A stretch of 64,000 nucleotides of DNA. It comes from Bradyrhizobium diazoefficiens. Its GTDB lineage: Bacteria > Pseudomonadota > Alphaproteobacteria > Rhizobiales > Xanthobacteraceae. The notes beneath the pieces are model-generated. The model was given only the letters and a program-made list of their open reading frames with translations. It did not search any database and had not been told where the DNA came from. The DNA is taken from contig NZ_CP067101.1 of assembly GCF_016616425.1 (NCBI RefSeq), positions 5,890,001 through 5,954,000 of the forward strand, in the 5' to 3' direction. Positions 9,483-19,281 of this stretch are shown piece by piece. The position numbers and the translations under genes were made by a program. Positions within the stretch are counted from its first letter, which is position 1. The number at the start of each line of letters is the position of its first letter.

Positions 9483-10283
9483 TTAGATGATGGACTTTGG
9501 TCCCGAGATGCGGTCGGCGATCAAGATGGCCACCAATGTGAAGACGATGACGACGGATGACACGGCGGCAACAAGCGGATCCACTGTTTGCTCGACGTAG
9601 GCCAAAACCTGGACTGGAAGGGTGACATTACCTCCGGCGCCCAAAAAGACCGAGAGGCTGACATTTCCGAAGGACGTGACGAATGCGAACACGCCAGCGG
9701 AAATTATTGCCGGCACCAGCAGCGGGATCGTCACTGTTCTCAAGACCGTCGCGGGCGTTGCTCGTAAGCTCATTGCGGCCTGCTCGAGATTGCGATCGAA
9801 CAACACCATGCCGGCCGAGAGCGTGCGGACCACATAGGGAAGCGTCACGACCACATGTCCGATGAGCAGGCCAAGGAAGGTTTGGCTCAAGCCGATCCAG
9901 ACTTGCAGCTGCATCAAACCCAAGCCGAGAACCACCGCCGGAATCAGCAGCGGAGAGAGCATGAAGCCTCGCATCAGCTCTCGACCAGAAAAATCGTGCC
10001 GCTCGATTGCGAAGGCTGCTGCAAAACCAAACAGAAGAGACAGCACTGTCGCCAGCGCAGCCACCTTCAGGCTCAGAGTCAACGAATCGATGAAGAGCGA
10101 GCTCTCCCAGAACGCGTAGTACCAACGCAGCGAGAAGCCGGTCGGCGGAAACCGCATCGCGTCCCCCGACGTGAAGGACGTCGCGACCACGATGACGGCG
10201 GGAAGTATGAGCGCAAGATATACGAGCGCACGAACCAGCTTGCCCACCGCAGCCATTATTCTGCCGACAGCGTCACCGAACAT
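9483..10283 (-). CDS. ABC transporter permease (PotC-like)
   Basis: A 266-residue inner-membrane protein with about six hydrophobic segments and the binding-protein-dependent transport EAA region. The latter shows as EQAAMSLRATPATVLRTVTIPLLVPAI, here quoted in two parts: EQAAMSLRATPATV and RTVTIPLLVPAI. It overlaps the PotB-like gene by 11 bp and is followed closely by the ATPase gene. Together with PotB-like it forms the channel of a polyamine-type importer. Confidence 0.92.
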   Translation of the reverse strand: MFGDAVGRIMAAVGKLVRALVYLALILPAVIVVATSFTSGDAMRFPPTGFSLRWYYAFWESSLFIDSLTLSLKVAALATVLSLLFGFAAAFAIERHDFSGRELMRGFMLSPLLIPAVVLGLGLMQLQVWIGLSQTFLGLLIGHVVVTLPYVVRTLSAGMVLFDRNLEQAAMSLRATPATVLRTVTIPLLVPAIISAGVFAFVTSFGNVSLSVFLGAGGNVTLPVQVLAYVEQTVDPLVAAVSSVVIVFTLVAILIADRISGPKSII

Positions 10284-11154
10284 GGAGGCCTCTCGTGAGC
10301 GGACGAATAATTGTCGCGTTCAGGACCGCCATGAGTCCGAACCCTACGGCGAGCAGAATGAACGCCATTGCGGCACCAAATGGCCAATTGGACGTGCTCA
10401 GGATTTGATCATAGATGAATCCACCCACCATTTGAGCACGTGGACCACCAACCAACCGTGGAGTCACGAAAGCAGAAACGGCCATGACGAAAATCAGGGA
10501 CAATCCTGCCAGGATGCCTGGCGTCGACAGAGGAATGATCACCTTAAAGAACGTCCTCGCTCGATTTGCACGCAGGCTCGTGGAAGCCTGCTCGAGAACG
10601 GGGTCTATCTGCATGACGACATTCATCACCGAGAGGATCATGAACGGCAAGAATTGCTGAATCAGAACGATCACGACCGCAGTCCGATTGAACAGAAGCT
10701 GCTGCGGGCTGGACACGATGCCCAGCGCCACGAGCAAGTTGTTGACCAGCCCGTGTCGACCCAACAGCACGAGCCATCCGAATACGACCACCACAAGACT
10801 CAGCGTCAAAGGGACGATCACCATCAACATGCGCAGGCGACGTTTGGCCGGAGGGTGGCGAGCGAGGGAATAACCTACGGGAAAACCAAGGACCAGGCAG
10901 CCAAGGCAGACAATCAGCGCATACGAAATGGTCTCCCCGAGCACCGACAGGTACAGGGAATCGCCAAAGAACTTCCCGTACTGAGCGAGCGAGTAACCTT
11001 CTGCTCCGATGGTCGTGCTGCCGGGATAGAAGCTTATCCGCAGGACGATGCCGGCTGGGATCAACAGAAACACGAGAAGAGTCAGCGATGCCGGCGCAAG
11101 GAGCGGCAACCAGTATTTTTTTCCGCCTTCCGGCTCAGCTGCGGACGATTTCAT
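10273..11154 (-). CDS. ABC transporter permease (PotB-like)
   Basis: A 293-residue inner-membrane permease with about six membrane segments and an EAA motif region (LEQASTSLRANRARTF, then IIPLSTPGI). It is the first gene of the importer operon, followed by an 11-bp overlap with PotC-like. The start MKSSAAEPEGGKK gives a short cytoplasmic tail before the first membrane helix. Confidence 0.92.
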   Translation of the reverse strand: MKSSAAEPEGGKKYWLPLLAPASLTLLVFLLIPAGIVLRISFYPGSTTIGAEGYSLAQYGKFFGDSLYLSVLGETISYALIVCLGCLVLGFPVGYSLARHPPAKRRLRMLMVIVPLTLSLVVVVFGWLVLLGRHGLVNNLLVALGIVSSPQQLLFNRTAVVIVLIQQFLPFMILSVMNVVMQIDPVLEQASTSLRANRARTFFKVIIPLSTPGILAGLSLIFVMAVSAFVTPRLVGGPRAQMVGGFIYDQILSTSNWPFGAAMAFILLAVGFGLMAVLNATIIRPLTRGLHVR

Positions 11155-11705
11155 GCCGTTTCCTCGGAGAAGTCATTGAACCCGCGCTTATCCATCGTGC
11201 GTTGCACTCAGGTGCGCTTCTTGGCCGCTTCCGTCTCATTCGTCACGCCGCGACCATCAGAGGTTAACCTCGAGGGATCGATGAAAAGCTGTAAAGTTGT
11301 GTGAGATCACGCAGGATTTCTGCGCATATGTCCGCTTCACGCAGCATTGAAGCTTAAATGCAGGCTCTGGCGAGCTCGACAACGCTCGGCAGATGCCATC
11401 GGCCAGTCGAACCGCGCCGGGAAGAAGCGCTTGCCAGAAGCCGAGTATCCAGCGTCTAACCACTCTTCAGCCGGTCTGGCGGAAGCAAAGTTCGGGCCGG
11501 TTCAGGATCTTGGCTTCGAACGCATCAGAAAGTCGATGCGCGCTCGCGCGAGGCCCCTCACGCGACGATGTCGTCCGGCTCGCCTTCGCCCAAGACTGTC
11601 GACGGGGCCCGGGCCACTCGTCGCGGTGAACACCACTCCCCCATTCCCTCGAACCCAAGCACGGTCATCGGACGCGCGAAAGCAACTATCTTTCGTGCCA
11701 AAGTT
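11155..11705. other. Intergenic region between racemase-like gene and importer operon
   Basis: About 550 bp with no recognisable gene on either strand. It probably contains the promoter of the importer operon. Codon structure of the short frames here is not protein-like. Confidence 0.4.
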
Positions 11706-12407
11706 TCAGTCGAGGGCAGCAACAGTCGCCCGGCACAGGCCCACGATGTCGTAGACCGGCAGTCTGGTAAGACGACGGATGGCGGGCGCGACAATCGGGA
11801 AGCCCGCGCACTCGAGCAAGATTGCAGCGATCTCCGGGTGCGCCGTGCGGAGGCGCCCAACACATTTTGCCACGTCCGACTCGATGCTGGCAACGCTGGT
11901 TGGTGGCACGGGACGCTTCATTTCATTGTGCCAGAACTCTCCGCCTTCGATGCCGCCGATCACAATTCGCCCGCGCTGCGCCGCGTCTTCGACACCGAGC
12001 AGATCCTCGCTGCAATGGGCAGAATCGTAAGTCAGCACCGCGATCTTTGCGGACGGCGGCAACTGGCGCAGCAATGTCGAAATCAACAACAGACTCGACA
12101 TCACCACGGGGACGTTCACTGCCGCCGCGATCGCTGCCTGATGTCGAATCGAAAAGCCGCAGTTCGAGCTGATCGCAATCGCCCCTCGCCCAACGAGACG
12201 CTGAGCTGCCCGAACATAAGGCAGCTCGAGCGATGGATCGCCGCGGACGACGTTCTCGACCCAAGCACCGGGTACCGTTTCGAAAATGGTCGGGCACTCG
12301 AATGTATTGGGATGGCGCAACGATCCCGGGCTTGGCGCGGGGCGAGGAGCATCGGGCGACAGACCACGCTCGAGCTCGAGGATGCCAAGAGAGCGACGGC
12401 TTGCCAT
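11706..12407 (-). CDS. Aspartate/glutamate racemase-family protein
   Basis: A 233-residue protein with the two-Cys layout of the Asp/Glu/hydantoin racemase superfamily. One Cys lies in AISSNCGFS (about residue 78) and one in LLECAGFP (about residue 200), at the ends of mirror-image Rossmann-like halves. Members racemise amino acids or hydantoins, isomerise maleate, or decarboxylate malonates. In rhizobial ectoine-use clusters a protein of this superfamily (EutA) accompanies the M24 hydrolase, so its presence supports a shared catabolic role. It is the 5'-most minus-strand gene of the cluster. The reaction cannot be read from sequence. Confidence 0.8.
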   Translation of the reverse strand: MASRRSLGILELERGLSPDAPRPAPSPGSLRHPNTFECPTIFETVPGAWVENVVRGDPSLELPYVRAAQRLVGRGAIAISSNCGFSIRHQAAIAAAVNVPVVMSSLLLISTLLRQLPPSAKIAVLTYDSAHCSEDLLGVEDAAQRGRIVIGGIEGGEFWHNEMKRPVPPTSVASIESDVAKCVGRLRTAHPEIAAILLECAGFPIVAPAIRRLTRLPVYDIVGLCRATVAALD

Positions 12408-12793
12408 GCGATACTCCGAGTTGGCCGAAGAAGGATGTTACCGTAGAGAGCATAGACAGGTTCGAAGCCGCCTTTTCGCCAATACTGCGCGGATGGCGCA
12501 TAAATCCTGCGCGAAATCGGCCATGGCAGCGCTATTTGGATTTCGTTTGGGCGTGGCGACCAGGCTCGCTTTGCCCACTTCCGACGGGACGGTGTCGGTC
12601 CGGGATCCGTGGCGTCGCGACGAAGCGCCGGAATACGGCAAGCTTTCGCTGCAACACGCTGCAATTCTGCGCAAGGGGACCGGTATTGCTCCTACTTCCG
12701 CGTTTGATGGTGAAATAGTCTCGACCCAAGGCGACAGCGATCGCCCCGCCGGGAAAGCCGGGCAATGCTGGCGCACCTCGTGACAGAGATGAC
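12408..12793. other. Divergent intergenic region
   Basis: Space of 386 bp between the minus-strand racemase-like gene and the plus-strand MFS gene. No gene is supported; promoters for both directions are expected here. Confidence 0.4.
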
Positions 12794-14458
12794 TTGGAAG
12801 CTATGAACAAGGTGATGCGTACAGACGCGCACACGATTGCATCAGCACCGTTTTCACCGCTCAAAAATAGAACGTTCCGGGCGATTTGGCTCGCCGGGCT
12901 GGTATCTGGGCTCGGATGGTTGATCCAGACGATCGCCATGAATTGGCTTATGGCGACGATCTCGTCGTCGAATCTGATGGTCGCACTTGTCCAGGCCGCG
13001 ACGACTTTGCCCCCGTTCCTGCTTTCGGTCTTTGCCGGTGCGATCGTCGACAATTTCGATCGCCGCAAGGTCATGTTGATCGCGCGATGCCTGATGACAG
13101 GAGCAGGTGCCACGCTGACCATCGTGGTCGCCGTGAGCTTTCTCGATCCTTGGGTCATTCTCGCCTTCAGCTTTTTGGCTGGCTGTGGGATCGCCTTCAA
13201 CGATCCCGCCTGGCAGGCCTCGGTCGGCGATATCGTGGACAGGCGCGATCTTCCTGCAGCCGTCACGCTGACTTCCGTCGGCTTCAATACGATCCGCAGT
13301 GTCGGGCCGGCGCTTGGAGGCATCATCATTGCCTCCTTCGGACCACTCACAGCCTTCGCCGTCTACACAATTTGCCTGGCTGTGCCCTTAATGGTGGTAT
13401 GGCGCTCAAAGTGGCCGGTTCGCACATCGTCTCTACCGCGCGAGCCGCTGACCACTGCGATTTGCGACGGCGTCCGTTTCGCTGCGATGTCGGCGGACAT
13501 CATGGCTGCAGTTTCGCGCGGCATCCTTTTTGGCCTGACAGGCATCGCAGTACTTGCGCTTCTCCCTCTGGTCGTTCGCGATCATTTGCAGGGAGGGCCA
13601 ATCATGTACGGTGCTCTGATGGCCGGCTTCGGCTGCGGTGCTCTTTTGGCTGGTCTCCTTTCCGGCTTCTTGAGACGACTTTTGCTCGAGGAAAGCCTGC
13701 TGAGATGGGCATGCTGCGCCTGCGCGGCATGTTCAGCATCATTGGCACTGACCTGTTCGTTCCCGGTGGCGGCCGCTGCTCTCATCTTGGGTGGGGCAGG
13801 ATGGGTTATTGGTTGGTCGGGGTCCAACATAAGTGTTCAATGGGCAAGCCCACGCTGGATCGTCGGCCGCACAATCTCGATCTATTATGCACTCACGAAC
13901 GGAGGCATTGCGATAGGCAGCTGGCTGTGGGGGGTGACAGCTCAAGACTATTCGTTGACAGCGGCGCTGGAAGGCTCGGCCGGCGGTTTGTTGCTTGTTG
14001 CGGCCATTGGCATCGTTTTGCCTATCCACGAGCGCGTCGAAGCTGATCTTGCTCCTTCAGACGGGACCGATGTCCCTACGATCTCTCTCGATCTGGAGCC
14101 GCGCAGCGGTCCGATCATGATCAAGATCGACTATGTGATACCGCCGGCCAATATCGACGCCTTTTTAGGCCTGATGCGTCAACGCCAGCGTGTTCAAAGC
14201 CGTCTCGGCGCTCGGCGTTGGACCCTGTTGCGCAGCCTTCAAGATCCCTCGCGCTGGACGGAAACATTCCGGACAGCGACCTGGGCCGATTATCTGCGGC
14301 TGACCCATCGACTGACGACCGCGGACAAGCAACTCGATGAACTCGTCTTCAGACTGCACGCGGGGACGCTTCCGCCATCGACAGACTTCTCGATCGAGCG
14401 ACCGACAGCGCCGGTGCGAAAGACTGGTCCATTGCGGCCCTTCATTCCCCAGCCGTGA
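12794..14458 (+). CDS. MFS transporter with soluble C-terminal ABM-like domain (paralog 1)
   Basis: A 554-residue protein. Residues 20-410 form a 12-helix major facilitator domain of the enterobactin-exporter-like (MFS_3) group, with the loop motif DNFDRRKVM after helix 2 and NDPAWQASVGDIV later. Residues about 435-540 form a soluble domain beginning RSGPIMIKIDYVIP, resembling antibiotic-biosynthesis-monooxygenase-type ferredoxin-like folds. The start could be the first ATG or the Met three codons later. A close paralog lies at 17299. The likely role is export of a small molecule. The C-terminal domain has no obvious catalytic motif and may sense or bind the cargo. Confidence 0.85.
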   Translation: MEAMNKVMRTDAHTIASAPFSPLKNRTFRAIWLAGLVSGLGWLIQTIAMNWLMATISSSNLMVALVQAATTLPPFLLSVFAGAIVDNFDRRKVMLIARCLMTGAGATLTIVVAVSFLDPWVILAFSFLAGCGIAFNDPAWQASVGDIVDRRDLPAAVTLTSVGFNTIRSVGPALGGIIIASFGPLTAFAVYTICLAVPLMVVWRSKWPVRTSSLPREPLTTAICDGVRFAAMSADIMAAVSRGILFGLTGIAVLALLPLVVRDHLQGGPIMYGALMAGFGCGALLAGLLSGFLRRLLLEESLLRWACCACAACSASLALTCSFPVAAAALILGGAGWVIGWSGSNISVQWASPRWIVGRTISIYYALTNGGIAIGSWLWGVTAQDYSLTAALEGSAGGLLLVAAIGIVLPIHERVEADLAPSDGTDVPTISLDLEPRSGPIMIKIDYVIPPANIDAFLGLMRQRQRVQSRLGARRWTLLRSLQDPSRWTETFRTATWADYLRLTHRLTTADKQLDELVFRLHAGTLPPSTDFSIERPTAPVRKTGPLRPFIPQP

Positions 14459-14765
14459 TCGGTTTCCCATCAGCTGACGCGACGAGCGTCCCTTCTCGCA
14501 TCGTCACTTCTCGAACGGCCACTTGTCGGCCGAGAGAGGGACATTCCAAACCTGCCCTTTCGTGATCGCCGCAGCACAAGTCGCCAGCATGACGCGCAAA
14601 CAGTCCGAAAGCGACCCGTCAGCCGAATCACCGGTGCTAGCAAGACGCCGAAGCTCGATCGGTCTCTTTGTACGTTCCGTACAGAACCGGCGTTCGGACG
14701 TTGAGAGTTGCTCGCAGTATGATAGACCACCTCGGCGATGTGCAAACAGGAGCTTGCGAGCGAAC

Positions 14766-14981
14766 ATGAGGGCGTTTTCATTTTTCTTCGGCGTGATGCT
14801 TTTGCTCGGACTGAGCGGAGAAGCCACCGCGCGCGGAGGACACGGAGGGCGCATCAGTTATGGCGGCGGACATCACACCACCAGCCATGGCGGAAGCTAT
14901 GCGGGCGGGACGGGCTCCTCACACCGGGGCGGGAGCTATATGAATTCGAGAACCGGCAACCGCTACGGCACACACCAGTAA
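14766..14981 (+). CDS. Small secreted Gly/His/Ser-rich protein
   Basis: A 71-residue protein starting MRAFSFFFGVMLLLG, a clear signal peptide with cleavage expected near EATA-RGG. The mature part is rich in Gly, His, Ser and Tyr (GGHGGRISYGGG, then SHGGSYAGG). Such low-complexity exported peptides are common in Bradyrhizobium and have no known function; His-rich stretches could bind metal. The frame is open further upstream, but the signal peptide decides the start. Confidence 0.65.
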   Translation: MRAFSFFFGVMLLLGLSGEATARGGHGGRISYGGGHHTTSHGGSYAGGTGSSHRGGSYMNSRTGNRYGTHQ

Positions 14982-15248
14982 GCAGATCTCTGGTGCGAAT
15001 GGCTGCCTATTGCGACTCGAATGGCGAGCGAGACCAGACTGCCGTGGGAGCAGCTCTCGGCATATCGCTCTGGCAACCAATCACTGGAATTTCGGCCTTT
15101 GCGACACCATGACAAGCCACTTCGCTGTATTCCGGTGATGAGCCTTGTCTGGCCCTCGTCTTACACCACCGGGCCTTCGATGGATTCGAATCCGATCGAA
15201 TGTGAGCCGCTTCATAATTGCGATACAACTTCTGAATAGGCTTGCGAC

Positions 15249-15368
15249 ATGCGTGGACCCCTCATTCTGCTTCTCGTCCTTGCAATCATCGCCGCGGCAC
15301 GTGGCCAGCAGCGAGATGGTTGGGTGCTGAGGCCGACCGCCTCGATGCCACCGGTGAACGTGCCCTAG
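15249..15368 (+). CDS. Possible 39-residue secreted peptide
   Basis: A short frame beginning MRGPLILLLVLAIIAAARGQ, an excellent hydrophobic leader, followed by about 20 residues rich in Pro and Val ending at a TAG. A weak AGG lies upstream. It could be a genuine micro-peptide or chance; no family is recognised. Confidence 0.35.
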   Translation: MRGPLILLLVLAIIAAARGQQRDGWVLRPTASMPPVNVP

Positions 15369-15606
15369 CGCATGTTCGTAATTTGGAGCGCTTACTTTCT
15401 CCATCGGATCAAGAGAGCTGTTCGCCGACTGCGGCCACGATCGTCGCGCCCGCCAGACTAGTCCTGCCAAGCAGCCGATTGGGTGAACTGAGGAAGGCGA
15501 CAGCGGTCAAGCGGCCCGCGCGATTGGCGGGATCAAGCCCGACGACCAGACGATCGTCGCGGGAGGTCACCCGCCGCGATGGCTGTGCCCGTACGGACGA
15601 CCACGA
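15369..15606. other. Intergenic region
   Basis: No gene supported. A 12-bp perfect palindrome GGATTCGAATCC lies just outside it, upstream near 15181-15192; it resembles a tRNA T-loop but no tRNA fold surrounds it. Confidence 0.3.
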
Positions 15607-16632
15607 TCAAGTACCGTCCTTCCGTCTGCCGGACGAATGGATCGCGTTCAAGTGCTGGAAGACAACAACCGTGCGACCGATCGAGGACCTCGAGGACAAG
15701 CCGCGGAGCGCGGAGCTGATCTGCTCCGGCCCTATCGTGTTGGAGATGAGAGGCGTGATTTGGTCTTTCGCGCGCATATTCAACAGGTCAGTCAATACCT
15801 TGCGGTAATCGGAAGGCTCCTTCTCGAAAACGGAGAAGCCCCACGCGACTCCAAGGACCGCGCAATACTTGTTCAGTATATAATGCGCCGGGATCGACGG
15901 GATCTCGCCACCTGCGAATCCGACGATCAAGATGCGCCCTTTGCGGGCGATGGACCGCAGGCAAGCCTGCTTGAAATCGGCACCGACCGGATCGAAGATC
16001 ACGTCGGCGCCGCGCCCGTCCGTGATCTCCAATACACGATCGCGTACCATTCCGGAGTTGGTGTCGATCAAGTGATCGGCGCCTGCACGTCGCGCCGCAT
16101 CGAGCTTGTCCGGGGAGCTTGCCGCGGCGATGACGACCGCGCCCAAAGTGTGGCCCAACTCGACCGCCGCGCGCCCGACCCCACCTGCCGCTCCGCGCAC
16201 CAGGAGCACCTCGCCAGGTGCGATCCTCGCGCGCTCGACCAGGCCTTGGTAGGCCGTTCCATAGGCGATCCCGAGCGCAGCAGCGTCCGGCAAGCTGACG
16301 GCGTCTTGGATTGCGACTGCCGATTGAGCCGGGACGACCACCTCCTCGGCAAATCCGCCGAAAGGCAGAAGGGCAAGTACGCGATCCCCGGCGGCGTGGT
16401 CGGTTACGTCATCGCCGCATTCACGGATGACGCCGGAAACCACATTGCCAGGCGTGAACGGAAGTTGCGGCTTGAGGGCATATTTGCCGGCGACCATCAC
16501 GACGTCCTGATAACCGACATCCGCGGCATGCACGGCAATGCGAACCTGCCCTGGCGCCAGCGGTTGCGATGAAACCTCCTCGTAAGTCAAAGCGGATGGA
16601 TCTCCCCACTGCTGGCAAATGATTGCTTTCAT
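15607..16632 (-). CDS. Zinc-independent MDR-family NADPH:quinone oxidoreductase
   Basis: A 341-residue medium-chain dehydrogenase/reductase. The N-terminal GroES-like domain is followed by a Rossmann domain with the glycine motif GAAGGVGRAAVELG and the segment GADVIFDPVG. Zinc-binding Cys/His are absent, typical of quinone reductases and enoyl reductases. It begins MKAIICQQWGDPSALTYEE, the standard family start. The last dozen residues after GRTVVVFQHL extend beyond the usual end. It lies alone on the minus strand between the two MFS paralogs and may act on a quinone or enone that they export, but that is only positional. Confidence 0.9.
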   Translation of the reverse strand: MKAIICQQWGDPSALTYEEVSSQPLAPGQVRIAVHAADVGYQDVVMVAGKYALKPQLPFTPGNVVSGVIRECGDDVTDHAAGDRVLALLPFGGFAEEVVVPAQSAVAIQDAVSLPDAAALGIAYGTAYQGLVERARIAPGEVLLVRGAAGGVGRAAVELGHTLGAVVIAAASSPDKLDAARRAGADHLIDTNSGMVRDRVLEITDGRGADVIFDPVGADFKQACLRSIARKGRILIVGFAGGEIPSIPAHYILNKYCAVLGVAWGFSVFEKEPSDYRKVLTDLLNMRAKDQITPLISNTIGPEQISSALRGLSSRSSIGRTVVVFQHLNAIHSSGRRKDGT

Positions 16633-17298
16633 CTCGATCTCCGACCTCGGTTACGGCGAAAGTGGACCGTCCGGTGCGAGATAGACGCCGCAGGAAGCCA
16701 GGAAGAAGCTTGCGCTTTCGGTCGGCCTGCTGGCAAAGGCGATAACGGGCTCCGCTCGCAACGGCGAATTGTAGCATGCGGGCGAATGCCGTCGAGGAAC
16801 CTACAGGGCGCGGCGCAACTCCCGGCCAATAGGCCATGTCCTGGCGTTCGGCTTCGCCGGTTGTGCTCTTTGATCGTTCCTTGGAGTAGTGCGGCCAATC
16901 GAGCGCGAGCCGCACGAGTCGTTGGATATCGACAATGTGATCACAAAAGCGACGCAGGAATAAGTGGAATCGGTTAAATCTACGCGGGTTCTCCAGGTCG
17001 GAGAGCCCTCCATCACATTCACCTTGTGGATTGGCGAAACAAGAACAACAACACCTATTCATCAGAAGCCATTTATCCCTTTCGAGCCTGCAAGACTCGG
17101 GCTCTCTCACTTGGCGAAGACAAGCCGACGCCCGGACAAATCGATCATGCCAGGCAAGGCGGGATTTTACTCGATCCGATCGCCGAATTAGCGAATGCGA
17201 ATGTTTTCCCAAGATTGCTTCCGTACACCGGAACGCGCGCAGCATAGCCATCAGGACCAGCATCGGATCCGGAATGACGGCATGCAGGTGGTGCCGAT
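16633..17298. other. Intergenic region between oxidoreductase and second MFS gene
   Basis: About 665 bp without a supported gene. A long minus-strand frame crosses it but also runs antisense-offset through the oxidoreductase gene and has no family likeness. Confidence 0.4.
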
Positions 17299-19005
17299 AT
17301 GACCGAGATGCCGGACCCACAGATGGTCAGGGCGGATGGAATCGCCGCTCCGTTGCGCTTCGCGACTTTTCGGCGTGTCTGGCTTGCGAGCCTGCTCGCC
17401 AATCTCGGCATCCTGATTCAGGGCGTCGGCGCAGCCTGGGCCATGACCCAGATGACGTCGTCTGCGGATCAGGTGGCGCTCGTGCAGACGGCTCTCATGC
17501 TGCCGGTGATGCTGATTGCGATGCCGGCCGGCGCCACGGCTGACATGCATGATCGGCGCATTGTGGCGATGATTGCGCTTTCGGTCGAGCTTTGCGGGGC
17601 AATCGCGCTCACCTTGCTCGATTGGCTGGAGCTCACCACGCCGAATCTGCTGCTGGTGCTTTGTTTCGTGGTCGGCAGCGGAATGGCATTGAGGGGTCCG
17701 GCCTGGCAATCCTCCGTCAGCGAGCAGGTTCCGGCCGAGACACTGCCTGCCGCAGTTGCGCTCAACGGCATCAGCTACAACATCGCTCGCAGCTTCGGGC
17801 CTGCAATCGGCGGAATTGTCGTCGCAACAGCGGGCGCAGTTGCAGCCTTTGCGCTCAACGCGTTGCTTTATCTGCCACTGCTGGTGGCGCTGTTCCTTTG
17901 GAAGCGTGTGGTCAAGCCCTCTCGGCTGCCGCGCGAACAGCTGAGCCGGGCCATCGTGTCAGGGGTGCGCTATATTTCCAATTCGCCATCGATCAAGATC
18001 GTCCTGACCCGCACCATGGTATTTGGCATCACCGGAGGTTCGATCTCGGCGCTGATGCCTCTGGTTGCGCGTGATATCCTGCATGGTGGCGCGCAGACCT
18101 ACGGAATCATGCTCGGCGCATTTGGCCTCGGCGCGGTCGTCGGCGCGCTGTTCATCGGCGAGGTGCGCAAGCGAATGAGCGGCGAGGCCGCGGTGCGGGC
18201 TTGCGCTCTGTCGATGGGCGCTGCCATTGCCTCGGTTGCCTTGAGCCGGCAGCCGGTTCTGACCGCGGCGGCACTGATCCTGGCCGGTGCAGTGTGGATG
18301 ATAGCAGTGACACTGTTCAATATCGGCATACAGCTCTCGGCCCCGCGCTGGGTGGCGGGCCGCTCGCTGGCGGCCTACCAGGCTGCGATCTCCGGCGGCA
18401 TTGCCGTCGGCAGCTGGGGCTGGGGCCGCCTCACCGATGCCGCTGGCGTGGATGTTGCGCTACTGGTTTCCTCTGCTCTCATGCTCGTGTCCCCGCTGCT
18501 TGGGGTGTGGCTTCCAATGCCTCGGATCAGCGCGCACGGCGACGAGGCCGAGGCACCGGCCGACCCCGAAGTACGGCTTTCCCTCACCAGTCGCAGCGGG
18601 CCTGTCGTGGTCGAGATCGAGTATCGCGTGGCTCGGAACAGTGCGCGGGCCTTTCACAACGTGATGCAGGACGTGCAGCTGTTTCGGCAACGCAACGGCG
18701 CATATGGCTGGTCGATTGCGCGCGATATCGCCGATCCCGAACTCTGGACAGAACGCTTTCACTGTCCGACATGGCTCGATTATTTGCGTCAGCGGAGCCG
18801 TTCCACGAACGTCGACCGCGCGCTCGACCGTAAAGCGGCGGCTTTCCACGTCGGCCCCGAGCCTGTGCGCATCCGCCGCATGCTGGAGCGGCCGTTCGGA
18901 TCGGTGCGCGGGAAGGAGGACGTGCCTGACCATGCTGCAGACGAGGTCGTGCCCGGTGATCGCAGGGGCAACGCGCGGCAGTCCTGCTCGACAGCCAAGA
19001 ACTGA
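17299..19005 (+). CDS. MFS transporter with soluble C-terminal ABM-like domain (paralog 2)
   Basis: A 568-residue paralog of the protein at 12794 with the same architecture. A 12-helix MFS_3 domain covers about residues 15-410 (motifs TADMHDRRIVAM and LRGPAWQSSVSEQV). A soluble domain at about 430-535 begins RSGPVVVEIEYRVA and contains ELWTERFHCPTWLDYLRQR, closely matching RWTETFRTATWADYLRL in paralog 1. A charged tail follows. The pair probably arose by duplication. The likely role is small-molecule export. Confidence 0.87.
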   Translation: MTEMPDPQMVRADGIAAPLRFATFRRVWLASLLANLGILIQGVGAAWAMTQMTSSADQVALVQTALMLPVMLIAMPAGATADMHDRRIVAMIALSVELCGAIALTLLDWLELTTPNLLLVLCFVVGSGMALRGPAWQSSVSEQVPAETLPAAVALNGISYNIARSFGPAIGGIVVATAGAVAAFALNALLYLPLLVALFLWKRVVKPSRLPREQLSRAIVSGVRYISNSPSIKIVLTRTMVFGITGGSISALMPLVARDILHGGAQTYGIMLGAFGLGAVVGALFIGEVRKRMSGEAAVRACALSMGAAIASVALSRQPVLTAAALILAGAVWMIAVTLFNIGIQLSAPRWVAGRSLAAYQAAISGGIAVGSWGWGRLTDAAGVDVALLVSSALMLVSPLLGVWLPMPRISAHGDEAEAPADPEVRLSLTSRSGPVVVEIEYRVARNSARAFHNVMQDVQLFRQRNGAYGWSIARDIADPELWTERFHCPTWLDYLRQRSRSTNVDRALDRKAAAFHVGPEPVRIRRMLERPFGSVRGKEDVPDHAADEVVPGDRRGNARQSCSTAKN

Positions 19006-19281
19006 AAGGCCGCCGGAAGTTCCGGCTGCCAGATTCGCTATTTTGGGCCGCAACTTTCTCGATGTTCCGTCGCAGCGCCGGTGGCGCGGCTCCGAAAGCC
19101 CTATCCGGCACCTGTCTTATCGCTCCTCGGTGCCCTTATCGTTCGCACCAGCATACGATTTCGAAGCGACAGACTTCGCGGGGGATCGCTCGACCGCTTC
19201 TTCTGGAGTCCATCCACGGCATTTCATCGAATTTCGACAAGAGAACATCGAAGTAAAATCAGCTCGTGAGCCCACATCCCA

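Noticed and set aside
15170..15205. tRNA-like T-loop GGATTCGAATCC
   Set aside because: It is a 12-bp palindrome; no anticodon arm, D arm or acceptor stem can be drawn around it.
16421..17320. 299-codon minus frame crossing the oxidoreductase start
   Set aside because: It overlaps a secure gene in another frame and lacks any recognisable motif.
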